From: Eubacteriales bacterium
Lineage (GTDB): Bacteria > Bacillota > Clostridia > Lachnospirales > Lachnospiraceae
Direction of reading: 5' to 3'
DNA: 64,000 nt
Assembly (NCBI GenBank): GCA_030524715.1
Contig: JAUNGB010000005.1
Coordinates: forward strand, 34,159-98,158
Part shown: in pieces, positions 8,988 through 17,544 of the stretch
Layout of the letters: every line of letters starts with the position of its first letter
Numbering within the stretch: position 1 is the stretch's first letter
Position numbers and translations under genes: made by a program
Notes under the pieces: generated by a model
Databases searched by the model: none
Told to the model about the DNA's origin: nothing
What the model saw: the letters and a program-made list of their open reading frames with translations, nothing else

Positions 8988-9163
8988 TATATCAGATGTG
9001 GGATGACTCCCGCCTCTATAGGCGGTGAGTAACAAATTTGTATCAGTGGCGGGATTCAATCCCCCATCTGATATACGCTCCGCGAGGATGTGCAGGGATT
9101 CGGTTTGGAATTATGTCAGCGTAGCTGACCCGAATCCCGCACCAAGACTCGCGAGCGAGTCTT
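8988..9163 (+). other. Nested inverted repeats between galK and galE
   Basis: Three consecutive strong hairpins fill this spacer. First, 17-nt arms (TATATCAGATGTGGGAT at 8988-9004 and its near-complement at 9059-9075, 16 of 17 paired), enclosing an inner hairpin at 9006-9030 (CCGCC/GGCGG). Second, GGGATTCGG (9095-9103) with CCGAATCCC (9130-9138), enclosing GTCAGC/GCTGAC. Third, AAGACTCGCGAGCGAGTCTT at 9144-9163. There is no T tract, so these are not simple terminators. A structured RNA, processing site or palindromic repeat element is possible. Confidence 0.7.
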
Positions 9164-9201
9164 GAACAGATACAATTAGTATTTATAAGGAGGAAAACAT
9201 C

Positions 9202-10218
9202 ATGGCAATTTTAGTAACAGGCGGAGCAGGATACATTGGAAGCCATACAGTAGTGGAACTGCAGGCTGCAGGCTATGACGTGGTTGTTCTTGACAACTTA
9301 AGCAATTCCAGCGAGAAATCCCTGGAGCGTGTAGAGAAGATCACAGGAAAGCCGGTGAAATTTTATAAAGCGGACATTCTGGACAGAGATGCTTTAAATG
9401 AAATTTTTGACAAAGAGCAGATCGATTCCTGTATCCATTTTGCAGGCTTGAAGGCAGTAGGCGAATCTGTTGCAAAACCGTGGGAATATTATGAAAACAA
9501 TATTGCAGGTACTCTGACACTGGTGGATGTTATGAGAAAGCATAACGTGAAAAACATTATTTTCTCTTCCTCCGCAACTGTATACGGAGATCCGGCGATC
9601 ATCCCGATCACAGAGGAATGCCCGAAAGGACAGTGTACCAACCCATACGGCTGGACCAAATCCATGCTGGAGCAGATTTTATCTGATATCCAGAAGGCTG
9701 ACCCGCAGTGGAACGTAGTGCTTCTCCGTTACTTTAACCCAATCGGCGCTCATAAGAGCGGAACCATCGGAGAAAATCCAAACGGTATCCCCAACAACCT
9801 GATGCCGTATATTACGCAGGTTGCCGTAGGAAAGCTGAAAGAGCTGGGCGTATTCGGAAACGACTATGACACCCCGGACGGTACCGGCGTGAGAGACTAC
9901 ATCCATGTTGTAGACCTTGCCAAAGGCCATGTAAAGGCACTCAAGAAGATCGAAGACAACTCCGGACTGAGCATTTACAATCTTGGAACAGGAAAAGGCT
10001 ACAGTGTTCTTGATATTGTGAAAAACTTTGAAGCTGCAACAGGCGTGAAGATCCCGTACGTGATCAAACCGCGCCGTCCCGGCGATATCGCCACCTGCTA
10101 TTCCGATGCCACCAAGGCAGAAAAGGAACTTGGCTGGAAAGCAGAATACGATATTAAAGACATGTGCGCCGACTCCTGGAACTGGCAGTCCCACAATCCA
10201 AACGGCTATGAGGACTAA
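9202..10218 (+). CDS. galE: UDP-glucose 4-epimerase
   Basis: A 338-residue short-chain dehydrogenase-type enzyme that interconverts UDP-galactose and UDP-glucose with bound NAD. The Rossmann motif GGAGYIGSH is at residues 7-15 and the catalytic YxxxK is Y149-K153 (YGWTK), with the Ser/Thr site in SSSATVYG upstream. Also present are the family features RYFNPIGAH and [11 protein letters not shown] strong AAGGAGGAAAAC ribosome site precedes the ATG. It follows galK in the same direction but is separated by a heavily structured spacer, which could tune its expression relative to galK. Confidence 0.97.
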   Translation: MAILVTGGAGYIGSHTVVELQAAGYDVVVLDNLSNSSEKSLERVEKITGKPVKFYKADILDRDALNEIFDKEQIDSCIHFAGLKAVGESVAKPWEYYENNIAGTLTLVDVMRKHNVKNIIFSSSATVYGDPAIIPITEECPKGQCTNPYGWTKSMLEQILSDIQKADPQWNVVLLRYFNPIGAHKSGTIGENPNGIPNNLMPYITQVAVGKLKELGVFGNDYDTPDGTGVRDYIHVVDLAKGHVKALKKIEDNSGLSIYNLGTGKGYSVLDIVKNFEAATGVKIPYVIKPRRPGDIATCYSDATKAEKELGWKAEYDIKDMCADSWNWQSHNPNGYED

Positions 10219-10230
10219 GTATATTAAAAA

Positions 10231-10971
10231 ATGAACGAAACAATTAAACAGCTTTTTGAGCGTAAATCCGTTCGCGTTTTTGAAGACAAAGAAATACCGG
10301 CCGGGGATAAAGAGACAATTCTGGAAGCGGCAATGATGGCGCCGTCGGCGGGCAACCAGCAATTATATACAATCCTTGATATCACGGATCAGGAGAAAAA
10401 GGACAGGCTTGCGCAAACCTGCGATCACCAGCCTTTCATTGCAAAAGCGAAGATGGTCCTGATCTTCTGCGCCGATTGCAGTAAATGGTATGAGGCATAT
10501 AAGGAAACCGGATGCCAGCCGCGCCGTCCGGGAGCGGGAGATCTGATGCTGGCGGTTTCCGATGCGGTAATAGCTGCCCAGAATGCGGTGGTTGCCGCAT
10601 GGAGCCTTGGAATCGGCTCCTGTTATATCGGAGATATTATGGAAAACTGCGAGATCCATCGGGAAATGTTGAATCTGCCGGCCTATGTTTTTCCGGCCGC
10701 AATGCTTGTATTTGGGTATCCTGCCAAACAGCAGATGGACAGACAGAAGCCCAGGCGGGCGCAGCTCTGCCATATCGTGCATGAAAACGGATACCGTTCT
10801 ATGCAGCCGGAGGAACATCAGAAGATGTTCCTCCGTGAGAAAACGAACAAATCCTATGAAGAATGGATGCAGGCATTCTGCAATCGGAAATATAATTCCG
10901 ATTTTTCAAAAGAAATGACACGTTCCGTGGAAGAATACCTGAAGGATTATTTTGACAGAATAAGACTTTAA
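10231..10971 (+). CDS. Nitroreductase-family flavoprotein
   Basis: A 246-residue FMN-dependent reductase fold. The N-terminal RKSVRVFEDKEIP (residues 11-23), the APSAGNQQ motif near residue 37 and the GIGSCYIGDI segment near residue 130 are typical of the nitroreductase superfamily and bind FMN and NAD(P)H. The C-terminal ~55 residues form a charged helical tail. It starts 12 bases after galE but has only a weak ribosome site, so it may be translated from the galE message. The substrate is not readable; such proteins reduce nitroaromatics, quinones or flavins. An inverted repeat covers its stop codon. Confidence 0.9.
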   Translation: MNETIKQLFERKSVRVFEDKEIPAGDKETILEAAMMAPSAGNQQLYTILDITDQEKKDRLAQTCDHQPFIAKAKMVLIFCADCSKWYEAYKETGCQPRRPGAGDLMLAVSDAVIAAQNAVVAAWSLGIGSCYIGDIMENCEIHREMLNLPAYVFPAAMLVFGYPAKQQMDRQKPRRAQLCHIVHENGYRSMQPEEHQKMFLREKTNKSYEEWMQAFCNRKYNSDFSKEMTRSVEEYLKDYFDRIRL

Positions 10972-10985
10972 AAGTCTTATTCTGT
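10955..10985 (+). terminator. Perfect 15-bp inverted repeat between convergent genes
   Basis: ACAGAATAAGACTTT and its exact complement are separated by one base and span the nitroreductase stop codon. It lies between convergent genes, as a bidirectional terminator would, but neither strand shows a T tract after it, so termination is only inferred. Confidence 0.45.
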
Positions 10986-11045
10986 ATCGTCACGCTCTAA
11001 TGTATCAGTGGAGGGAGAATCTCTGTTAAAAAAGTATGAACATTG

Positions 11046-13250
11046 TTAAGCCGGTTCAGCAGACATTTTTTTCTGCAAATGGAACTGGAAGGCGGTGTAT
11101 TCGGGTACTTCACGGTTGATGGGAAGTCCTGCGTTCATAAGCGCCGAACCGGAATAGACTTCTTCTCCGCCGTTGATGGTATACATGGCGCCTGGTTCCA
11201 GGCCCTTGGCGCGGATATATTCCTGGGGGCCGTTGCAGGTAAGGTTTGTAACGACCACACTTAAAAGAGACTCGCTCTTATCCTTGGTCACATGCTGCCA
11301 TGCTGTCATATTTCCCACTTCAAAGGGATTGGTCAGGCGGTAGTAATCGCCTGTAAAAATAATATGATAATATTTCCTGAACAGATCGCTTTGTTCCTTA
11401 CATAGCTTCTGTTCTTCTTCCGAAAGATGGGTTGCATCCAGCTCATAGCCGAAGGTTCCGCACATGGCCACCACTGCTTTTGTGCGGAGGGGGATAAACC
11501 TGCCGCTGTCGGAAATGTGCGCGCCCATAGTAGAAACCGGGTATACAAAGGAAGTTCCGTAATGCAGCTTCAGACGGTCGATGGGGTGGTTGTTGTCACT
11601 TACCCAGTATTGCGGATAGTAATGGAGCATAGCCGCGTCATAACGTCCGCCGCCTCCGCTGCAGCCTTCAAACAAGATATCCGGGTGCGTTTTGATGATA
11701 TTATCCATCACGCGGTAGAGGCCGAGAATATAGCGATGGTATACCTCGCCCTGTTTTTCTGCCGGAAGTTCATTGGACCAGATATCCGTGAGGGAACGGT
11801 TGATATCCCATTTTACGTAGAAAATATTGGCGTCATCCAGAATGCCGTTGACTTTTTCAATCAGGTAATCCTGTACGTCCCTGCGGCTCATATCAAGAGC
11901 CAGTTGGTTCCGGCTGCGCACTGCGTGGCGCCCCGGAATCTGCATAACCCATTCCGGGTGGGTCCGGTAAAGATCACTGTCCTCTGAAACCATTTCCGGT
12001 TCAAACCAGATGCCGAATTTCATCCCCAGATCGTTGATCTGTTCTACTAATTTATGCAGGCCGCATTTGATCTTATCCTCATTTACATACCAGTCTCCAA
12101 GACCGCTGTTGTCGTCATCACGCTTGCCGAACCAGCCGTCGTCCATGACTAGGAGGTCTACGCCCATTTTTTTGGCCGCTTTGGCGATCTCCACCAGCTT
12201 GACGTCATCAAAATCCATGAATGCAGCTTCCCAGCTATTGATCAGGACAGGACGCTCCACATCTTTGACAAATTTGCTCTTACAGAGATTGGAACGGTAG
12301 AAGTCATGATACAAATGAGAAAGTCCTGTAAAACCGTTCTCAGAAAAAGCCATAACAACCTCCGGCCCTTCAAAGACCTCCATAGGCTTGATCTCATAGA
12401 CAAACTGTTTGGGATTGATTCCCATTACCAGACGGAGCTGGTCATACTGGTCAAGCTCTGCTTCCGCAAGGAAATTACCGCTGTACATCAGGGAAAAGCC
12501 GTAGCATTTTCCATAATCCTCTGTGGCGTTCTTGTCACAAAGAATGACGAAAGGATTCTGCTGATGACTGGAAGAGCCGCGGACGCTTCCGATGGTGTGA
12601 ATATGGTGAGTCATATGCTGACGCTCTACCTGGCGCTCCTGGCCGTAGCGCCCCGGAAGGCTGACCAGATCAAAATCCCTGCCGTTAAGGAAATCAAGGC
12701 AGACAGACATGATCTTCCTCAGATGAACAGGAGCGCTTCCGCAATTGCTCACCTTTACGGCGCGGGTGATGATATCGGCTTCTTCAAACACGCTGTAAAG
12801 AAGCACGACCCGGACATTGCTTACCGCATCGGATAAAGTAACCTCCAGTGAATCCACGGTATCTCCCTCATTGGCAAAAACACAGGGAAGAGTATCCAAC
12901 TGGTATTTGCCTTTGGAGATTTTAAAATCAACGGCCTTGCCGTGGAAAGAATAGCTGCCGTCACTGTTTACGACCTCAATGCTTGTAGTACGGAAATCTC
13001 CCTGCTGCTGTGTGCTGAATTCCTGGGGCTGCGCGTCCAGGGAAAAGGTTCTGGCATTTCTGGATTCATAGGGATTTCCGGAAAATCCACGGTCGTACTG
13101 CATAATCTGATAACTCATGTCCCCATCACAGATGCCGGGTCCGTAATAAAGATGAAAAAGATAATCCAGATTTCCGATTTTCATCTGGTAGGACGTATTT
13201 CTGGTGTGTAACGTAATTGTTTTGCTTTTTTCGTTAAAAATGATTCCCAT
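11046..13250 (-). CDS. Alpha-galactosidase, glycoside hydrolase family 36
   Basis: A 734-residue cytoplasmic enzyme releasing galactose from melibiose, raffinose or stachyose. The catalytic barrel has the GH36 nucleophile in KWDINR (D482) and the probable acid/base in VSDNNHPIDR (D552), plus MDDGWFGKRDDDNSGLGDW and the CSGGGGRYD substrate loop. The N-terminal ~330 residues form the beta-supersandwich domain and the last ~90 the C-terminal beta domain. There is no signal peptide, so substrates must be imported first. AGAGGGA precedes the ATG. The gene converges on galK-galE and feeds them with galactose. GH36 has other specificities, but this motif set is the alpha-galactosidase one. Confidence 0.95.
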   Translation of the reverse strand: MGIIFNEKSKTITLHTRNTSYQMKIGNLDYLFHLYYGPGICDGDMSYQIMQYDRGFSGNPYESRNARTFSLDAQPQEFSTQQQGDFRTTSIEVVNSDGSYSFHGKAVDFKISKGKYQLDTLPCVFANEGDTVDSLEVTLSDAVSNVRVVLLYSVFEEADIITRAVKVSNCGSAPVHLRKIMSVCLDFLNGRDFDLVSLPGRYGQERQVERQHMTHHIHTIGSVRGSSSHQQNPFVILCDKNATEDYGKCYGFSLMYSGNFLAEAELDQYDQLRLVMGINPKQFVYEIKPMEVFEGPEVVMAFSENGFTGLSHLYHDFYRSNLCKSKFVKDVERPVLINSWEAAFMDFDDVKLVEIAKAAKKMGVDLLVMDDGWFGKRDDDNSGLGDWYVNEDKIKCGLHKLVEQINDLGMKFGIWFEPEMVSEDSDLYRTHPEWVMQIPGRHAVRSRNQLALDMSRRDVQDYLIEKVNGILDDANIFYVKWDINRSLTDIWSNELPAEKQGEVYHRYILGLYRVMDNIIKTHPDILFEGCSGGGGRYDAAMLHYYPQYWVSDNNHPIDRLKLHYGTSFVYPVSTMGAHISDSGRFIPLRTKAVVAMCGTFGYELDATHLSEEEQKLCKEQSDLFRKYYHIIFTGDYYRLTNPFEVGNMTAWQHVTKDKSESLLSVVVTNLTCNGPQEYIRAKGLEPGAMYTINGGEEVYSGSALMNAGLPINREVPEYTAFQFHLQKKMSAEPA

Positions 13251-13388
13251 AAGTGTCCCTCTGTCGTTTATTTTTTAGCAAATGCCTGTGGCAGCATTTG
13301 CTTTATTATAGCAAAAAACAAGAAAAATCTCATTTAGCATAATGCGGGAAAATAAGAAGATTATTTGTGAATTTCTACAAACGGATTT

Positions 13389-14708
13389 TTATTCTGAAAT
13401 CAACCAGTCAATCAGGTTAATTGATTTTATACCATCATAGGAAGAATCCATTCCTGTATTCAAGGAAAGAACTATCTTCTCATAGTTATCACTGATTTTC
13501 CGGAGTGGTGTTAATTCTCGTTTGCGAACATCTTCGCTTGTCATCGATTCTGTGACCTGAACATAAAGTTTGTCGTCTGCCTTTGTTGCGATAAAATCCA
13601 CTTCGGAATTATCAATCTTACCTATAGAGACATCATAGCCTCGACGAAGCAGTTCAAAGTAAACAACATTCTCTATTGCGTGACCGCTATCACGGTCTCT
13701 GAATCCAAGGAGATAGTTTCTAAGTCCGATATCGACAATGTAGTACTTCCCGAGGGTGCGTAAGAATTCCTTTCCTTTGATATCGAATCTTTTGATATCG
13801 TAGAAGAAATATGCCTCCAGCAGTGCGTTCACATAAGCCTGAACAGTGTGAGCGCTTGGGGTCCCTTTTCGCCTCCCGTCTTCGAGAAGTCCTTCATTTA
13901 CCAAGGTGTTGCCGATAGAAGAAACAGAAATGCTGCTTCCAATGTTATCAGCAAGGAACATGACGATTTTTTTCAAAAGAACAGGGTCAGTGATTCTTTT
14001 TTGACCTCTGCGGTTTTCACGTTCGAGAATGTCTCTTACGATAACGGTAGAGTAGATACCTTCAAGCAGCACCAGTGCTTTTTCCTGATCTAAGCCTACG
14101 TCAGCAATACCCGGCATTCCACCAAATCGCATATATGCATCGAAAACCTCATAGAGTTCATAATGTTCTCCCGCTTTATCAAAAGCTTGTTTGCGTGTAC
14201 CGCCCAAAGCACTTTTCGTTTCTCTTATTTCAAAATCGTGGAATGTTAAAAATTCAGAGAAAGACAAAGGCAGCATCTTTATTTCTACGCATCTTCCAGA
14301 TAAATAGGTGGCATATTCGGAGGAGAGCATATAGGCATTTGAACCCGTGACATAAATATCGCAATTGAAATCTACACGGAAAGAGTTAACAGCATCCTCC
14401 CAGTCAGGAACACGCTGAACCTCATCGAAGAAGAGGTACATTCTTTTATTTCGTACGATATGCTGCCTGACATATTCGTAGAAAGAGTCACTATTCATAT
14501 TCTTATAAGCGTATGATTCAAAATTCATTTCAAGAATCTGGTCGTCAGTAACCCCATTTTCCTTCAGGTGGAGGATCATTAGCTTCAACAGGCTGGATTT
14601 GCCGCATCTACGGATTCCGGTAACAACCTTCACCGGTTCGGTGTCCTGAAATGCTATAATCTTATTCAAGTATAAATCTCTTTTTTTAAGTTTATGAGTA
14701 TCAATCAT
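13389..14708 (-). CDS. AAA ATPase with DUF4143 domain
   Basis: A 439-residue protein of a large, poorly understood family. The AAA_14 N-terminal domain has Walker A GIRRCGKSS (residues 31-39), Walker B YLFFDEVQ (about 97-104) and sensor region VTGSNAYML. The C-terminal DUF4143 region (about 200-360) resembles a winged helix plus a nuclease-like fold, with the segment EVDFIATK near 375. I start at ATG 14708 because AAGGAGGT lies seven bases upstream; an earlier in-frame start would include that site. It is a single gene, often found in variable genome regions. Role unknown; roles in nucleic-acid handling or defence have been proposed for relatives. Confidence 0.88.
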   Translation of the reverse strand: MIDTHKLKKRDLYLNKIIAFQDTEPVKVVTGIRRCGKSSLLKLMILHLKENGVTDDQILEMNFESYAYKNMNSDSFYEYVRQHIVRNKRMYLFFDEVQRVPDWEDAVNSFRVDFNCDIYVTGSNAYMLSSEYATYLSGRCVEIKMLPLSFSEFLTFHDFEIRETKSALGGTRKQAFDKAGEHYELYEVFDAYMRFGGMPGIADVGLDQEKALVLLEGIYSTVIVRDILERENRRGQKRITDPVLLKKIVMFLADNIGSSISVSSIGNTLVNEGLLEDGRRKGTPSAHTVQAYVNALLEAYFFYDIKRFDIKGKEFLRTLGKYYIVDIGLRNYLLGFRDRDSGHAIENVVYFELLRRGYDVSIGKIDNSEVDFIATKADDKLYVQVTESMTSEDVRKRELTPLRKISDNYEKIVLSLNTGMDSSYDGIKSINLIDWLISE

Positions 14709-14971
14709 TTGACCTACCTCCTTGTGATAAGAGTTTAGCATAAACTTATGAAAAAATCAAGTTTGTGCACTGAAATGCAAAAACTATAAAATATCGACAA
14801 TTTCTGCACTCCAAAGGAAGAGGAATTCTCTGTCGCCTATTTTTGAGCAAAAAAGTAGGCAGATTTCTATAAACAGAAAGAAAGTGGGCGCGCGGAAAAT
14901 TCTGTACAAAGGAAATATTCAATGATACAATTTCATTATACAAAACGGTTTGAACAAGGGAGGAAGAGAAG

Positions 14972-15262
14972 ATGTACATGACAATTTCGGAGATGCTTGA
15001 CGAATTACAGGGTAAAGCCGTTCGGAATCCAGAAATCCGGGCAAGGCTTCTTGCGACCCGCACGGAACAGAACCCTGTTTCTGCGTTTTGCCGGGAGTGC
15101 AGGGCTTTGGGCTATGAAATTTATGATATGGATCTGATTAATGCCGGCGAGGAATTTTACGCCCAAATGAAGCGCAGTACAAACGGCGGAGGAGAAAATT
15201 CTCCCATGCTGGAGGGGCAGGATGATTTTTATGAAATGTTTTTTGCCGCGCTGGAAATCTAA
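14972..15262 (+). CDS. Small Nif11-like protein
   Basis: A 96-residue protein. Residues 1-65 follow the pattern of Nif11-type leader domains: NPEIRARLLATR, then a helix with FCRECRALGYEIYDMDLINAG resembling their conserved aromatic helix. A GGG at about residues 72-74 is followed by a short acidic tail ending FYEMFFAALEI. In Nif11 leader peptides such a Gly pair marks cleavage before a modified core, but the tail has no Cys and few Ser/Thr, and no modification enzyme is visible, so a natural-product role is doubtful. A GGGAGG site supports the ATG. An S66 peptidase follows, separated by a palindromic repeat that begins at the stop codon. Confidence 0.7.
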   Translation: MYMTISEMLDELQGKAVRNPEIRARLLATRTEQNPVSAFCRECRALGYEIYDMDLINAGEEFYAQMKRSTNGGGENSPMLEGQDDFYEMFFAALEI

Positions 15263-15347
15263 AGTGCGTCTGAAAATTGCTTTCTGAAAGATGTATTCCG
15301 CAAAGTGAGAGATGCAGATAGCGGGAATGAATTTTCAAACACACTTT
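15261..15347 (+). repeat. Dispersed palindromic repeat, full copy 1
   Basis: An 87-bp element with imperfect 17-nt terminal inverted repeats (AAAGTGCGTCTGAAAAT and ATTTTCAAACACACTTT) and an inner stem ATTCCGC/GCGGGAAT. It overlaps the preceding stop codon. The interior is clearly alike to the copy at 41214-41300. Confidence 0.8.
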
Positions 15348-15405
15348 AAAGCAATGAAAGACATATGCAGGACATTTTACGATAGAAAGAGATGGGGAAA
15401 ACAGA

Positions 15406-16290
15406 ATGGATTTGGGAACGATTACTTTGGATAAGGGAAACCGGGCGGCGATTGTGTGCTGCTCCAACGGCCAGCCGCAGGTACAGAAGGAAAGACTCCA
15501 CAGACTGAAAAATACGCTGCTTCATTTGGGGCTGATTCCGGTTTTCAGCGAGTACATCTATGAAAGAGATTCTGTTTTCAGTGGTACTGCAAAAGAGCGT
15601 GCGGAAAGTCTTATGAGCTTCTATCAGGATGTCGGGATCAAAGCGATCTTTGATATTTCCGGCGGAGATATCGCCAATGAAATATTGCCGTATCTGGACT
15701 ATGAACAGATTGGGAAAAGCGAAAAAATTTTCTGGGGCTACAGTGATCTTACGACAGTCATCAACGCGATCTATGCAAAAACAGGAAAAGCGTCCGTCCT
15801 GTACCAGATAAAAAATCTCACAGGAAAAGATGCCGGGATGCAGATTTCCAATTTTACCGGCTCCGTATTTGAAGGAAAAGAGGACTTATTTTCTTTCAAT
15901 TATGAATTTGTACAAAAATCACATATGCATGGAACTGTAGTCGGAGGAAATATAAGGTGTCTGCTTAAATTGGCAGGTACTCCGTTCTGGCCTGATATGA
16001 AAGGGAAGATTCTGCTGCTTGAAAGCCGCGGCGGAACTGTTGCGCAGATGGTAACTTATTTAAATCAGCTAAAGCAGATCGGAGTATTCGGGGAAATAAG
16101 AGGGATTCTTTTAGGCACATTTACCAGAATGGAAGAAGAGCATTGCTTCCCCGATATCGTAGAACTGGTAAAGAAATATGCGGGAGAACAGCTTCCCATT
16201 GCGAAAACAGAGGAAATCGGTCATGGAAGCAATTCAAAAGGAATCCTCATAGGGCAGGAGATCAGCATGAAAGTCAAATTTGGTTCATAA
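15406..16290 (+). CDS. S66-family peptidase (LD-carboxypeptidase / MccF-like)
   Basis: A 294-residue serine peptidase. The triad residues are visible: nucleophile Ser113 in GYSDLT, Glu206 in LLLESRGG and His273 in GHGSNSKG. S66 members either trim muropeptide tetrapeptides at the L-D bond (LdcA) or detoxify microcin C-type peptidyl nucleotides (MccF). The ISGGD segment and overall length (about 295-340 is usual) fit either. No signal peptide, so cytoplasmic. GATGGGG precedes the ATG. It closely follows the small Nif11-like gene. It is the last ordinary gene before the accessory island, whose first HTH gene starts 35 bases later. Confidence 0.9.
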   Translation: MDLGTITLDKGNRAAIVCCSNGQPQVQKERLHRLKNTLLHLGLIPVFSEYIYERDSVFSGTAKERAESLMSFYQDVGIKAIFDISGGDIANEILPYLDYEQIGKSEKIFWGYSDLTTVINAIYAKTGKASVLYQIKNLTGKDAGMQISNFTGSVFEGKEDLFSFNYEFVQKSHMHGTVVGGNIRCLLKLAGTPFWPDMKGKILLLESRGGTVAQMVTYLNQLKQIGVFGEIRGILLGTFTRMEEEHCFPDIVELVKKYAGEQLPIAKTEEIGHGSNSKGILIGQEISMKVKFGS

Positions 16291-16325
16291 TGGGAACAGG
16301 CAATATTAAGGCAGGTGCGAAGCAT

Positions 16326-16955
16326 ATGGCAAAAAAAGAATTGATCGAGGAAGTTGGAAGGTACATAGACAAATACTATGAGCCAGGAACGGATGATATT
16401 AAGATGGATAAGGAAATGAAGTCTATCTTTGATAAAATAACAAGCATCCGGAAAAAGAGAAAAGAACAGAAGATACAGGAAGCGCCTGCAGACTATGAGA
16501 CGGATATGTCTGTCCCTAAACAATTTGATGCGGGCAGCATGCAGAAAACGAAGATTACCAAAGAAATGTCGCAGACAATGGCGCCGAACCGGAGCATAGA
16601 TGATCTGATGAACCAGATGGAAGAGATATTTTCCCAACGTCTTCTTCGTATGATCGATGAGAGAGGATTGACAGATTCTGAGGTTTATACAAAAGCATAT
16701 GTTGACCGGAGACATTTTTCAAAGATCCGGAAAGATATTAACTATGCACCGAATAAGAAAACAGTGCTGGCTTTTACAATAGCATTGGAGTTATCCCTGG
16801 ATGAAGCAAAGGATTTGCTCCGCAGCGCCGGGTTTGCGCTATCCAGAAGCTCCAAAACAGATATTATAGTGGCGTATTTTCTGCAGAATAAAATTTACGA
16901 TATGTTTGAAATAAACGACGTGCTGTATGCCTATGGACAGCCGGTATTTGGTTAA
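16326..16955 (+). CDS. Helix-turn-helix protein, island border copy 1
   Basis: A 210-residue protein, probably a DNA-binding regulator. The N-terminal ~95 residues are charged and partly disordered. Residues about 105-185 form a helical DNA-binding-like domain (ERGLTDSEVYTKAYVDRRHFSKIRKD resembles a lambda-repressor HTH), followed by a conserved tail. The ATG at 16326 has AGGCAGGTG about 7 bases upstream. A second copy at 23690-24319 differs at only about four bases, but there the ATG reads ATA. The last codons of a third copy survive at 27361-27395. Each copy is followed by the same intergenic sequence, so the gene is part of a repeated border. Target and function unknown. Confidence 0.82.
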   Translation: MAKKELIEEVGRYIDKYYEPGTDDIKMDKEMKSIFDKITSIRKKRKEQKIQEAPADYETDMSVPKQFDAGSMQKTKITKEMSQTMAPNRSIDDLMNQMEEIFSQRLLRMIDERGLTDSEVYTKAYVDRRHFSKIRKDINYAPNKKTVLAFTIALELSLDEAKDLLRSAGFALSRSSKTDIIVAYFLQNKIYDMFEINDVLYAYGQPVFG

Positions 16956-16983
16956 GTAAAAAGGACAGGCGAAATAAAACGAT

Positions 16984-17046
16984 GGAAAATCACTCGAACA
17001 CCATTTTTTAATTACCCAAAGATACGATTCTATGCTACAATGATAT
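16984..17046 (+). promoter_or_regulatory. Repeated promoter, copy 1
   Basis: This ~63-bp block recurs at 24348-24409 and 28887-28948. Each ends TATGCTACAAT or TATGTTACAAT, an extended -10 element (TGN plus TACAAT, here 17036-17041), after a T-rich run and the conserved ACTCGAAC. No good -35 box is visible, in keeping with an extended -10 promoter or an activator site. Confidence 0.65.
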
Positions 17047-17093
17047 ACGAAATATGAGAAGATAAAAAGTACGTGAATAATGAGGTATCAGAT

Positions 17094-17160
17094 GTGGCAG
17101 TATCTTATAAAAAGCTTTTCAAAATGCTGATAGACAGGATATGAATTAAAAAATAGTCGT
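17094..17160 (+). pseudogene. 5' remnant of a small Xre-type regulator
   Basis: Reading from GTG 17094 gives VAVSYKKLFKMLIDRI and then a stop. This resembles the start of short Cro/Xre proteins (MAVSYxKLWKLLIDxxMxKxxL), broken by a frameshift. The equivalent place at 24452-24473 keeps only MAVSY before sequence diverges. It is a leftover of the gene once driven by the repeated promoter. Confidence 0.55.
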
Positions 17161-17226
17161 TAATGATTTTAATAGATAGTAAAAGATGGTTCCTAATGGT
17201 CTCAATGGTCCCAAAGATGGTCTCTA
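17161..17226 (+). other. Short repeated-word spacer
   Basis: No gene is seen. The stretch carries several related words (GATGGTTCCTAATGG, TCTCAATGG, GATGGTCTCTAATGG). It may be debris from a slipped duplication. Confidence 0.4.
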
Positions 17227-17490
17227 ATGGGCTCAACAGATGATCTCTGGAACCATTAATTCGGGAGGAAATATACATGAACAAGAATGCGATAAAGAAA
17301 TTTGCCATAGAAGCAAGAAACTGATTGATTCTGTTACTGACAAAGCTGGCATGCTTGGCATTATTGAAAAATCATGCAGTGAGCCAATTACAAAAGGTGC
17401 AGATTTTGAAGTTTATCAGACTGTGGCAGGAACAGAAGTGACTTTGAATAAAAGACAGCCAGTAATGATAAAGAATTTAAAAGAAAATTG
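17227..17490 (+). pseudogene. 5' stub of a PglX-like DNA methylase, copy 1
   Basis: ATG 17277 starts MNKNAIKKFAIEARN, then a stop; after a small frameshift the next frame continues KLIDSVTDKAGMLGI and ends by 17490. This is the conserved N-terminus of BREX PglX-type adenine methyltransferases, which are normally over 1000 residues, so only about 6% remains. The block 17227-17475 recurs at 28951-29199 with the same length and 13 differences in 249 bases, including the same frameshift, so it was duplicated after decay. Confidence 0.65.
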
Positions 17491-17544
17491 AAAGCACAAT
17501 TAGAGAGATATATGATAATTATTTTAAGTTAGGAGGCAGATGAT

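Noticed and set aside
10955-10985. Firm terminator call for the 15-bp palindrome
   Set aside because: No T tract on either strand; kept only as a low-confidence site.
17240-17491. An 83-residue reading frame as a new small protein
   Set aside because: Only its second part is meaningful; it is the shifted frame of the pglX stub.
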